64,000 bases of DNA from Limnothrix sp. FACHB-406 (GTDB lineage: Bacteria > Cyanobacteriota > Cyanobacteriia > CACIAM-69d), in NCBI RefSeq assembly GCF_014698235.1, contig NZ_JACJSP010000005.1, forward strand, positions 209,718 through 273,717. The letters run 5' to 3'. A program made the position numbers and the translations under genes. Position 1 is the stretch's first letter; every line of letters starts with the position of its first letter. A model generated the notes under the pieces. The model saw only the letters and a list, made by a program, of their open reading frames with translations, ran no database searches and had not been told where the DNA came from. Positions 53,501 through 60,997 of this stretch are shown piece after piece.

Positions 53501-54021
53501 ACCAAATCACGGGTTTCCGCCACCCGCTCGAACTGGGCGATCGCCCGCAATTTCTCATCCGCCCCAATCAACTCGCGGGTGTATTTCTGATAGCGCTTGG
53601 CGATTTTTTGCCAATTAAATTCTGGGGGTAAGGGCTTGAGCTTCAGGGCTAACCAGCGATCGGCCCAAACCACCGGATCGACTTGCCCCTCATCCGCGAA
53701 CGCACTCCCCAACGCCCCCGCCACCGCCGGATCAGCAATCAACCGTTTCAGCGATTCGGTATAAGCCTGAACCCGCTCCAGCTCATCATCACAGCAATCT
53801 TCAAGCTCTCGCTGTATCAATTCCAAAAAGCCTTTAATCGCTTTGCCCGTCGCCATTTCCAGCGAGTCGGGCCCAAAGCGATCGACTAGTCCTTGCAACC
53901 GCCCCTTAAAAAAATCCTTGACGTAATCTTTGAGCGTGTCCTTGGCCAGGTCTTCCATCACTGCGCCAAAGACAAACCCCACCGTCTGCGTCACGCCCCA
54001 GATTACTAACCAGTCCACCAT
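50578..54021 (-). CDS. NACHT-type STAND NTPase with 11 HEAT-like repeats
   Basis: 1147 residues. The N-terminus MVDWLVIWGVTQTVGFVFGAVMEDLAKDTLKDYVKDFFKG is a hydrophobic/amphipathic leader seen in cyanobacterial NACHT proteins. A ~230-residue helical region follows. The NACHT core has Walker A GDPGSGKS (289-296), Walker B LLLFDGLDEV (375-384), a sensor-like VTSRVYGY and the winged-helix part (ELAGNPLMLTMMCILNRK; FVHRTFLEYFCATEIW). Residues 767-1140 are eleven 34-residue repeats of the form WKDDPDTLPWLKDRARSD then ~4 variable residues then VRQAAVQELARG. The architecture is that of bacterial NLR-like immune proteins: sensing by the repeats, ATP-driven assembly, and response by the N-terminus. 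The effector type is not identified. Confidence 0.9.
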   Translation of the reverse strand: MVDWLVIWGVTQTVGFVFGAVMEDLAKDTLKDYVKDFFKGRLQGLVDRFGPDSLEMATGKAIKGFLELIQRELEDCCDDELERVQAYTESLKRLIADPAVAGALGSAFADEGQVDPVVWADRWLALKLKPLPPEFNWQKIAKRYQKYTRELIGADEKLRAIAQFERVAETRDLVRGSLGPIVDFDLLAYARSLQTDHEVLPLDQLATDGGAYSVKLWQVFLPQRARECGEYLPQLDKAPKELLRQYGLLKEELDENQQERLRDLYRNQAPQSVVELVKSPDMNLFVILGDPGSGKSTLLKYLALDWATYENELFKTNHTQPSDQLLLRPLPLFVELRKLSRQASLDVLDYFHAGNVLDRLNKSQLHDWLSAGRVLLLFDGLDEVFEPARRDEVIREICRLAHDYPAAKIIVTSRVYGYQNYARSLTNHGFRHWLLEEFDDQQIKDFCDRWHQETFGDGQQADRDRCRDRMSAAIARGRTIRELAGNPLMLTMMCILNRKSRLPDERLEFYRQATDLLLRDWDVEHKKLPDRCQDIQLTLNQKQKIVRQVAFFLQNTDGGLKGNLIAQSDLQAIVADYLRTLSLPNPEGWAEALIDALRVRNFTLCSAGTGYYAFVHRTFLEYFCATEIWERFNQRDSGSQNAISTDNLIHTIFGQHWNDDAWREVLILLASQLPIGFAKQAIALLVQLDRATSEKADFANLFLAADCWAELPERSSIAELDRDLLQRLRSLTAWGALREVDSQEDWDFNQRIRKVRDRALRCVAQHWQDDPDTLPWLKDRARSDENWAVRQAAVQELARGWKNNPDTLPWLKDRARSDQDSGVRQAAVQELAQGWKDDSDTLLLLKDCARSDQDKGVRQVAVYVLAWNCKDDPDTLPWLKDRARSDQDRGVRQIAVRELARGWKDDPETLPWLKDRARSDEHEFVRRAAMWELARGWKDHPETLLLLKDRARSDEHEVVRRAAMWELIRDWKDHPDTSRWLKDCARSDENWRVREAAVRELAQGWKDDPETLLLLKDRARFDEDEDVREAAVQGLARDWKDHPDTLLLLQDRAQSDEHWFTRRVVLRELAQGWKDDPDTLLLLQDRARSDEDNDVRQTALEGLLEIAPKNPQVIDLLRDRAANDPDDFLREWATEQLAEINSQSQGE
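50602..51723 (-). repeat. 102-bp coding repeat array (11 copies) in the NACHT gene
   Basis: Eleven head-to-tail 102-bp units. Ten are highly similar at DNA level; the last (toward 50602) is degenerate. Variation between units clusters at repeat positions 9-10 (PW, LL or RW), 19-22 (ENWA, QDSG, QDKG, QDRG, EHEF, EHEV, ENWR, EDED, EHWF, EDND) and 29-30, while the scaffold is nearly constant. Confidence 0.92.
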
Positions 54022-54164
54022 CGGAGTCTCACAAAGGATGATTGGCTACATCAATTATGCGCGATCGCCCTGCGAGGAAACAGATGCACGCTAGAGCCGA
54101 TCGACCGTCAGGCCAAAAGGTTGGGAGATGGGTGGGTTTTGCAAGATTTTTGGACAGGGCAACA

Positions 54165-54593
54165 TCAGCCCGATCGTTCCCAGCGGAACTTGCGATCGGC
54201 CTCGGCGATCGGCACATCGTTAATGCTGGCTTCCCGACGCTGCATCAAGCCGTTGGGCGCAAATTCCCATTGCTCGTTGCCATAGGCGCGATACCACTGC
54301 CCCGAGTCCGTGTGGTATTCATACTCGAACTTCACGGAGATTCGGTTATCGGTGAAGCTCCAGAGTTCCTTCTTGAGGCGATAGTCCAGCTCATGATTCC
54401 ACTTGCGGGTCAGGAACTCGCGGATTTTGTCCCGTCCCGCAAAGAATTCCGATCGATTGCGCCAAACCGAATCTTCCGTGTAAGCCAGCGATACGCGCTC
54501 CGGGTCGCGGGTGTTCCAAGCATCTTCGGCGGCTTGCACCTTGGCGATCGCGGTTTCGCGGGTAAACGGCGGCAGGGGCGGACGACTTTCCAT
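54165..54593 (-). CDS. DUF1348 / SnoaL-like (NTF2-fold) protein
   Basis: 142 residues from ATG 54593 ([80 protein letters not shown]). The [29 protein letters not shown] motif and [26 protein letters not shown] are diagnostic of the DUF1348 family. NTF2-fold members are usually small-molecule binding or isomerase-like; no reaction is established. The frame continues upstream to 54725 but the conserved start is here. Confidence 0.92.
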   Translation of the reverse strand: MESRPPLPPFTRETAIAKVQAAEDAWNTRDPERVSLAYTEDSVWRNRSEFFAGRDKIREFLTRKWNHELDYRLKKELWSFTDNRISVKFEYEYHTDSGQWYRAYGNEQWEFAPNGLMQRREASINDVPIAEADRKFRWERSG

Positions 54594-55414
54594 GGCTGGA
54601 ACCCTTATGCGGTCACTTCGTAACGACAGTGGGAGCGGGTGGCGGCTCAAAAAATTCCCAAAAAAAATGCAGAGATCCGACAGACGAATCTGCCAGGTCT
54701 CCGCAGCGGTGACACATCTCTCCACTACTCTTGCTTATATTGTTGCCTTGAAAGGGGAAAAAGTTCCAGCTTTTCTGAAAAATTTTTTTGCCCTGTCGAA
54801 TTGCCCTGCCGAACTGCTCTGCCCGATCGCGCTGTGCATCACCCTTGATAGCCACTGAGAACGATTGTGCTTGGTATGATTTGCTTCATTGAGCAATCAA
54901 GCGCTTTTGAATGCTGATGCGGGAAAATGTTGTTTTAGCTTGAATTTTCCGTATTTTAGAGATTCTTTGCTGCTTCAAGGGATATGTATCTCTTGTTACT
55001 TGTGCCAGCAAAACACATTGATTGTTGCCGGATTTTTAACCGTCACATTTCCGGAATCAGAATTGAACAATCACGCTAGGGCCCTATTTCTCAGTGGAGG
55101 TTTCAGCGCAATTCTCCATGGGGTTGTTGCTAGCTGGGTGGGGCAAGATGGAGATGGGGATGAGAATTGGCCAGAATTTTGATCAGGATTGGCTCTAGCT
55201 GGTTTCCGGCCCTACGCTACGATTTGGGATCCCGGAATGGATTGCGACAGATGGGGGGGGAGCAACCATCGGGGAGCGATCGGGTGGCTTCGTTTGCAGG
55301 TTGGGTCATTTTTGGGCAACTTTAAGCGGATCGAATCCCGGATTGCTTGCAGTCTTGATTGCTTGCGGTGAAGTTTGCGGTGAAGTTTGTGGACAAGGGA
55401 AACTCTGGATTGCT
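54594..55414. other. Gene-free spacer, nothing recognised
   Basis: AT-rich around 54720-55070. A short direct repeat (GCGGTGAAGTTTG, from 55366) lies just upstream of the DUF1824 gene. Reading frames present have poor composition and no ribosome sites. Confidence 0.5.
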
Positions 55415-55882
55415 ATGGACAACTCAACTCGTCGATCGGATGCGTTAGGAACCAATGGGGCGGGAACGGCTCCCCTGTCGTTGCTGGAAGCCCAAAAGGT
55501 TTTGGCGGTGTTTAACTGTTTGGAAGAAGCGCCCAGTCTCTCGGAGAGTCAGCAGGCGATTATTCGATCGGCTCTGCGGACGGTGGTTCAGGAGGCGGAC
55601 TGCGTGATTTTTGGAGTTTGTGCGGATTCGATCGCTCAAGGGTTGGCGGCTGTGCGGGCCTATGGGGCTGGTTTGGATCGTGAAGTGCCGCCGGAGCCGG
55701 AACGGCGGGGGGTGGCCAATCCGGAACAGCCGATTTATATCAAGTGCAACACTAACTCTCTGTTGTTTTATGCGGAACCCTACCAGGGTGAAAATCGAGG
55801 GGTTTTGGTGTCCTGTCAGTCCCATGTGGATGAGGAATTGAATGCGATGTATGGCCACCTACCCTTAGATTTGTTTGCCTAG
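55415..55882 (+). CDS. DUF1824 family protein
   Basis: 155 residues from ATG 55415. After a polar leader the core reads SLLEAQKVLAVFNCLEEAPSLSESQQAIIRSALRTVVQEADCVIFGVCADSIAQGLAAVRAYGAGL, then PIYIKCNTNSLLFYAEPYQGENRGVLVSCQSHVDEELNAMYGHLPLDLF. This pattern (GICADxxxxxxxAL...Y...GV..ScxS...e.vn..YGhlPLDLF) is the cyanobacterial DUF1824 family; role unknown. The metallophosphoesterase gene starts 4 bp after its stop, so they are probably co-transcribed. Confidence 0.88.
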   Translation: MDNSTRRSDALGTNGAGTAPLSLLEAQKVLAVFNCLEEAPSLSESQQAIIRSALRTVVQEADCVIFGVCADSIAQGLAAVRAYGAGLDREVPPEPERRGVANPEQPIYIKCNTNSLLFYAEPYQGENRGVLVSCQSHVDEELNAMYGHLPLDLFA

Positions 55883-55886
55883 GGCG

Positions 55887-57872
55887 ATGGGGCGACCAAG
55901 GGGACGGTGGTTGAGCGATCGCGCCCGGGGGCTTGGCCGGTGGCAACGGATCCGGCAACTCCCGAGAATGGTGCGGGGCGGTGGCGTTTGGGGGCTGCTG
56001 TTGGTGTTGCTGGCGATCGGGGGAATGTTGGCGCTGAAAATGCCGCCCGCTTCGGGATCCGCAGCCCTGCACCCGCTTTCCCAGTGGTCGGCCCAGTTAT
56101 CCGAGGGGGATGCTATGGAGCTTTTGACGGATCCGTTTTTGCAGTTGCCGGGGTCGGACTCGGTGCATGTGGTTTGGTTCACGGAATTGCCGGGCGATCG
56201 CCATTGGGTGGATTGGGGCGATCGGCTTGATCGGCAGGCCTTGGCCCAAACCCGCCGCTTGACTCGTACCCGTGAAGATGGCCAATCGCGACTGCCGGAG
56301 CGGGTGGCGGCCCAGCGGCCCGAGGGGGTGAAGGTTTGGGAGCGGCCCATTTGGCGACATGAGGCGATCGTGTCGGGGCTGTTGCCGGGCCAGTCGGTTC
56401 CCTATCGGGTGACGAGTCAAGGGGGCGATCGCGCCGTCAGTAGCGGAGTGTTTCGCCTGTCGCCCCAACCGCTGCCGGGCCAACCGCTGCAACTGCTGTT
56501 GACTTCGGATCATCAACTGAAGCCAATGGTGGCGGCCAACTTGCAACAGGTGGTGGCCACGGTGGGCCGGGTGGATGGGGTGTTGTTTGCGGGGGACTTG
56601 GTGAATGTGCCCGATCGTGCTTCGGAATGGTTTGACGATGGGGGCGGTGGGGCGTTTTTTCCCTGTTTGCAAGGACGAGCCAATCGATCGCTCCAAGGTC
56701 ACACCTACCAAGGCGGGGCTATTTTGCAGGAGGCTCCCCTGTTCGCGGCCCTAGGCAACCACGAGGTGATGGGTCGGGTGGGGCGGGCCCAAGATCTCAA
56801 CCGGGAATTTTATGACACCGTGCCTCGCTGGGTCGTGCGACAGGGGGCCGCGCAACAGGGGGCTGCGCAACGGGGAGCGGGCGATCGGGTCTTAGGTCCG
56901 GCTTCCGGCGAAGTTTCAGGGGCAACGTCGGGGGAAACACCAGGGGCTGCAATCGGCCCGGCCGCCTTGGCGGATCAATCGTTCAACACGCGCACCTATG
57001 AGGAAATTTGGACGTTGCCGACTAACGATCGGGGCGAGGGCAATTACTACGCCGTCAGCTTTGGGGATCTGCGGTTGGTGGTGTTGAACGTGACCCAAGC
57101 TTGGCGATCGCCCATTTTGACGGCGAAGTTCGGCGGCCGCTTCCACGAAGGCCAGCCCCAAAGTCCGATCGATTGGGGTTGGGGTCAGCATATTTTTGAA
57201 TCGATCGCCCCGGGGAGTCCGCAATTTCAGTGGCTCCAAGCGGAATTGGCCGGCGAGCCATTTCGCCAAGCCAAGTATCGCGTGGTTATGTTTCACCACC
57301 CGCCCCATACCTTGGGGGATAACAGCGTGCCGCCCTTCACGGATCCCATCCAGACGATCGAGCGGGATGACCTGGGCCAGGTGATGGCGGTGAAATATGC
57401 CTATCCGCGCGATCAAGATGTGATTGCCCAATATTTGTCCCCCCTGCTGGAATCGGCGGAGGTGGATTTGGTGTTGTATGGCCACTCGCACCTGTGGAAT
57501 CGGTTCCGCCGTGGCCGCACCCATTACCTGGAAACGTCGAACGTGGGCAATAGCTATGGGGCGGCCTGGGGCGATCGGGGGCGATCGGGCATTCCGCCGG
57601 AGGGTAGCGGGTTTGAGCGATCGGACTATGTGGCGATCGGGGATCCTAATGGATTGCCCCCAATTGTGCCCTCGATCGCTCCTTTGATTGATCCCTTGGA
57701 TCAAACCCCTCAGCCCTACTTGGCCAGCAACGAAATCACCGCCTTCAGTATTTTGGACACGGCTGCCGGAACGGTCACTAGCTATGTTTTTGACCCCAGA
57801 AAGCCGGAGCAACCCGCTCAACCGTTCGATCGGTTCACGATTGGGGCCCCGGCTAACGAGGGAGACCGTTGA
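55887..57872 (+). CDS. Membrane-anchored metallophosphoesterase (purple-acid-phosphatase-like)
   Basis: About 661 residues from ATG 55887. A basic segment precedes one membrane helix (VWGLLLVLLAIGGMLAL), so the body is extracytoplasmic. A fibronectin-like N-terminal domain (DPFLQLPGSDSVHVVWFTE) precedes the calcineurin-like phosphatase core: LLLTSDHQ, GVLFAGDLVN, FAALGNHEVMG, VVMFHHPPHT and LVLYGHSHLWNR, the metal ligands of the family. An Ala/Gly-rich insertion (QGAAQQGAAQRGAGD... ) at ~330-365 is repeat-like. It likely hydrolyses extracellular phosphate esters. It follows DUF1824 directly. Confidence 0.88.
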   Translation: MGRPRGRWLSDRARGLGRWQRIRQLPRMVRGGGVWGLLLVLLAIGGMLALKMPPASGSAALHPLSQWSAQLSEGDAMELLTDPFLQLPGSDSVHVVWFTELPGDRHWVDWGDRLDRQALAQTRRLTRTREDGQSRLPERVAAQRPEGVKVWERPIWRHEAIVSGLLPGQSVPYRVTSQGGDRAVSSGVFRLSPQPLPGQPLQLLLTSDHQLKPMVAANLQQVVATVGRVDGVLFAGDLVNVPDRASEWFDDGGGGAFFPCLQGRANRSLQGHTYQGGAILQEAPLFAALGNHEVMGRVGRAQDLNREFYDTVPRWVVRQGAAQQGAAQRGAGDRVLGPASGEVSGATSGETPGAAIGPAALADQSFNTRTYEEIWTLPTNDRGEGNYYAVSFGDLRLVVLNVTQAWRSPILTAKFGGRFHEGQPQSPIDWGWGQHIFESIAPGSPQFQWLQAELAGEPFRQAKYRVVMFHHPPHTLGDNSVPPFTDPIQTIERDDLGQVMAVKYAYPRDQDVIAQYLSPLLESAEVDLVLYGHSHLWNRFRRGRTHYLETSNVGNSYGAAWGDRGRSGIPPEGSGFERSDYVAIGDPNGLPPIVPSIAPLIDPLDQTPQPYLASNEITAFSILDTAAGTVTSYVFDPRKPEQPAQPFDRFTIGAPANEGDR

Positions 57873-57914
57873 GGAGCGAGTTGCTGCTCACGGGATCAAC
57901 TTGATTCGCTCAGT

Positions 57915-57978
57915 CTGATTAATTCAAGCTGATTAATTCAGTCCGGTTAGCTCAGGTTGACTGGCTCAGTCTGGTTAG
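57915..57978. repeat. Drifting 14-17-bp tandem array at a convergent gene end
   Basis: CTGATTAATTCAAG, CTGATTAATTCAGTC, CGGTTAGCTCAGGTTGA and CTGGCTCAGT follow one another between the phosphoesterase stop and the next gene's stop at 57975. Confidence 0.55.
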
Positions 57979-58376
57979 CGAGTACCAAACACCCGTTGCA
58001 CACAGGTACGCGCAATTTGCATCATTTCCGGCGGCAGCTCATTGCTGTTCGATTGCTGCATCCGTTGGTAGAGATTCATGGTTTGCTGCAAGGTATAGCG
58101 CGACTGGAATTCCGCCAAGGAGCATTGGCAATATTGCGTAGCCTGCTGTTGGTTAAACTGACCCGATTGTTGAGCCGATCGGGTGCAGCTTTGCAAAAAG
58201 GCGCGCGAAAATTCTGGCGGGTAAGCATTGCGCTGGGTCAGGCTCCCGATCGACTGGCGATCAGTCTCGATCGGCTCTGCGGCTTGGGCGCTCAAACCGG
58301 ACGCAAGGCCCAGGGCCACAAAGCTCCCTACGATGGTCAACGATTGCAGCGCCTGGGTCGGAAAGTTACGTTTCAT
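57975..58376 (-). CDS. Small secreted protein with four cysteines, unknown function
   Basis: 133 residues from ATG 58376. MKRNFPTQALQSLTIVGSFVALGLASGLSAQAAEP is a clear signal peptide (AQA cleavage). The mature part has YPPEFSRAFLQSCTRSAQQSG, then ATQYCQCSLAEFQSRYTLQQTMNLYQRM, and PPEMMQIARTCVQRVF. The spacing C...CxC...C with YxxxFxxxCxxS resembles small cyanobacterial/proteobacterial periplasmic proteins of unknown role; two disulfides are plausible. Confidence 0.75.
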   Translation of the reverse strand: MKRNFPTQALQSLTIVGSFVALGLASGLSAQAAEPIETDRQSIGSLTQRNAYPPEFSRAFLQSCTRSAQQSGQFNQQQATQYCQCSLAEFQSRYTLQQTMNLYQRMQQSNSNELPPEMMQIARTCVQRVFGTR

Positions 58377-58817
58377 AGTGTCGTGGTTGTTTGAAATCAG
58401 CAGCCCACAGCCCACACCGCCAGCCCATCTTGCAAGACACACTAGCGGGCCTGAGCAAAGCTACCCTCAGTCGATTTCAACCTTTGCATAGGTCAAGCCG
58501 AACGATCGGGAAAGTTGCGGGATCGTGATTGATCGCTCAAGCTCTCCAAATCAGTTCGGCTCATAATGGGAGCGGCGATCGCCCCCATGTGTTGATTGCC
58601 CCATGCACGGGTTGAGTTAACTGATTAAATTAAAAGACTCATCCCCGCACCCATGGGTTGCAAGCTTTGAATGATTCAAGTTCTGGATGATTGCGAAGGC
58701 CCATCTGGAGTGCAGGTTGCAATTGACATCACAAACCCGCATAACCGGCCCGCACAACCAACCCGCACTCCGAACCTGCTTTTCAATCCCAATCGGGGAT
58801 GATGGTCTGTTTAATTC
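58377..58817. other. Gene-free spacer, nothing recognised
   Basis: Contains the upstream region of the small secreted-protein gene and the downstream flank of pntB. No RNA, array or strong hairpin was found. Confidence 0.5.
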
Positions 58818-60257
58818 CTAGCTCAGTTCCTTAACGCTGGCCACCAGCTCAGACACTTTTTCTTTTGCACTGCCAAACAGCATCATCGTTTTGTCTTCAT
58901 AGAAGAGCGCATTATCCAAACCGGCAAATCCGGGGTTCATGCTGCGTTTAATCACGATCGTGTGTTTGGCGCGATCGACCTCCAGAATCGGCATTCCGTA
59001 GATCGGGCTTTGGGGATTGTCCCGGGCATCCGGGTTCACCACATCATTGGCCCCAATCACCAGCGCCACATCCACCCGTTCAAAGTCCGGGTTAATGTCG
59101 TCCAGGTCGCACAGTTGGGAATAGGGCACGTTGGCTTCCGCCAGCAACACGTTCATGTGGCCCGGCATCCGACCTGCCACCGGGTGAATGGCATAGCGCA
59201 CATCAACACCCAACCGTTCGAGCTGATCGGCCAACTCCCGCACGGCGTGCTGGGCTTGGGCCACCGCCATGCCATAGCCGGGCACAATCGCCACCGATCG
59301 GGCATAGCCCAACATCATGGCGCATTCTTCCGGGTCGATCGAGCGCACCGTGTGGGAACCCGCATCGCTGCTGCCGCCGTCGTCCGTGGCCGTGCTGACG
59401 CTGCCAAAGGCCCCAAAGAGCACATTGGTCAGCGATCGATTCATGGCCTTGCACATGATTTGGGTCAGGATCAGCCCCGAAGCGCCCACCAGCGCCCCGG
59501 CAATTACCAGCATTTCATTGCCCAACACAAAACCCGCCGCACTGGCCGCCAGCCCGGACAGGGAGTTCAGCAGCGAAATCACGACCGGCGTATCAGCACC
59601 CCCGATCGGCAACACCACCAACACCCCCTGCACCAGGGAAATGCCCGTCAGCAGCCACAAAACCGTCAAATCGCCCGGGTGAATCAGCAAATAAGCACCG
59701 CTGGCCACAAAGCCCAGCAGCAAGCCGAAATTCACCGGTTGTTGCAGGGGGAAAGTGATGGGTGCGCCGGTTACCAGTCCCTGCAACTTGGCAAAGGCCA
59801 TGAAACTGCCCGTGAGGGTCACGCCCCCAATCAGCAGCCCGGCAATGACGGTCACGGCCGTGTCGGTGGGAACCGGTGCGCCCGTGTTCACAATCCGCCA
59901 ATATTCCGCCGCTGCCACCAGGGCCGAGGCCGCGCCGCCCAACCCGTTCAACAAGCCCACCATCTGGGGCATGTCGGTCATGGCAACGCGCTTGGCGGCA
60001 ATCAGACCAACCACCGATCCCGCCACCAGGGTGGCCAAGAGTGCCCCGTAGTTCACGGCGGAGCGATCGAGCAGGGTCACCCCGATCGCCATGGCCATGC
60101 CCACGGCCGCCAGCCAGTTGCCCCGGCGAGCGGTGGCGGGCGATCCCAACATTTTGATCCCCACAATGAACAGGGCCGCAGCGGCCAAGTTGCTTAGCCG
60201 GGCGATCGTTGTCCACCATTCAGCGGGCAAAACACCCGATACAAGTCCATCGATCAT
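58818..60257 (-). CDS. pntB: NAD(P)+ transhydrogenase subunit beta
   Basis: 479 residues. The N-terminal half is the membrane domain II (about nine helices, for example GNWLAAVGMAMAIGVTLL and PVVISLLNSLSGLAASAAGFVLGNEMLVIAGALVGASGLILTQIM). The C-terminal domain III binds NADP(H): IVPGYGMAVAQAQHAVRELADQLERLGVDVRYAIHPVAGRMPGHMNVLLAEANVPY, then LVIGANDVVNPDAR and RSMNPGFAGLDNALFY. The enzyme couples proton movement to hydride transfer from NADH to NADP+. It lies 461 bp downstream of pntAB, an unusually wide gap. Confidence 0.97.
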   Translation of the reverse strand: MIDGLVSGVLPAEWWTTIARLSNLAAAALFIVGIKMLGSPATARRGNWLAAVGMAMAIGVTLLDRSAVNYGALLATLVAGSVVGLIAAKRVAMTDMPQMVGLLNGLGGAASALVAAAEYWRIVNTGAPVPTDTAVTVIAGLLIGGVTLTGSFMAFAKLQGLVTGAPITFPLQQPVNFGLLLGFVASGAYLLIHPGDLTVLWLLTGISLVQGVLVVLPIGGADTPVVISLLNSLSGLAASAAGFVLGNEMLVIAGALVGASGLILTQIMCKAMNRSLTNVLFGAFGSVSTATDDGGSSDAGSHTVRSIDPEECAMMLGYARSVAIVPGYGMAVAQAQHAVRELADQLERLGVDVRYAIHPVAGRMPGHMNVLLAEANVPYSQLCDLDDINPDFERVDVALVIGANDVVNPDARDNPQSPIYGMPILEVDRAKHTIVIKRSMNPGFAGLDNALFYEDKTMMLFGSAKEKVSELVASVKELS

Positions 60258-60372
60258 TCCTTATGTCCTCGCCCTTTGGTCTCAGGATGCTTCAAAATTC
60301 CAGCCTTTCATTGAGCCAAGCGTTGAATGAAGCGTTGAACGAACATTGAGTTAAGTCTTGAATTGAACCCTG

Positions 60373-60411
60373 GAATTTAAATCCGGAATTGAACCCCGGA
60401 ATTCAACCTTT
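60373..60411. repeat. 13-bp tandem array, three copies
   Basis: GGAATTTAAATCC, GGAATTGAACCCC and GGAATTCAACCTT lie head to tail; looser TTGAAT repeats precede them from about 60300. They lie in the pntAB-pntB spacer. Confidence 0.7.
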
Positions 60412-60616
60412 GGTGATCCCCTGCATCAAACCCTCAATTACATCCTGAATTTGTATCGGCTGACTTCGATTGGCCTTTGCTCCCGATCGCTTGCCCATTT
60501 TGAAGATGAAAAATAGCCATTGGGCGATGGAACAGTTGGACAATCGAGTCAGGCGATCGGTTTAGGAAAGGGTCATTACTGGGGAATTTGGAGGTTGCTT
60601 CTCAGGTTGTCTTCAA

Positions 60617-60715
60617 GCCTTTTCAAGTTCAAGCCTTTTTCAGGCCTTTTCAAGTTCAAGCCTTTTTCAGACCTTTTCAAGTGGCTGCTTCAAGTGGCTG
60701 CTTCAAGTGGCTGTC
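60617..60715. repeat. 27-bp x2 and 13-bp x3 tandem arrays next to the pntAB stop
   Basis: A 27-bp unit starting GCCTTTTCAAGTTCAAGCC is repeated exactly at 60617-60643 and 60644-60670. It is followed by three copies of TCAAGTGGCTGCT (60677, 60690, 60703; the last ends differently). The array ends 4 bp from the stop of the minus-strand pntAB gene. Confidence 0.85.
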
Positions 60716-60718
60716 AGG

Positions 60719-60997
60719 CTATTTCTTAAACATTTGCAGCATTCGATCGGTCACCCAAAAGCCACCAACCACATTCACCATGGCCAGCACAATGGCCACC
60801 AAGCCCAGAATGGTGGGGCCGCTGAGTTGTGCTGCGCCGCCGGCCAAAATTGCCCCCACCACGGCAATTCCAGAAATGGCATTCGCACCGGACATCAAAG
60901 GGGTATGGAGCGTGGGAGGCACTTTGTTGATGATTTCAAACCCCACAAAGGAGGCCAAAACAAACACCACCAAACCCGTTACCAAGGTTTCACTCAT
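60719..60997 (-). CDS. pntAB: NAD(P)+ transhydrogenase subunit alpha part 2 (membrane)
   Basis: 92 residues with three helices: ETLVTGLVVFVLASFVGFEIINKVP, GANAISGIAVVGAILAGGA and SGPTILGLVAIVLAMVNVVGGFWVTDRML. The motif PPTLHTPLMSGANAISGI is diagnostic of the alpha-subunit membrane part. Together with PntAA and PntB it forms the proton-translocating transhydrogenase. Its ATG overlaps the pntAA stop by 4 bp (ATGA). Confidence 0.95.
   Translation of the reverse strand: MSETLVTGLVVFVLASFVGFEIINKVPPTLHTPLMSGANAISGIAVVGAILAGGAAQLSGPTILGLVAIVLAMVNVVGGFWVTDRMLQMFKK

Noticed and set aside
54889..55182. 97-codon plus-strand frame before the DUF1824 gene
   Set aside because: Mixed composition, no ribosome site, no domain; probably random in an AT-rich spacer.
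58962..60197. Long plus-strand open frame (411 codons)
   Set aside because: Antisense shadow of pntB with His/Arg/Gln-rich low-complexity translation and no motif.
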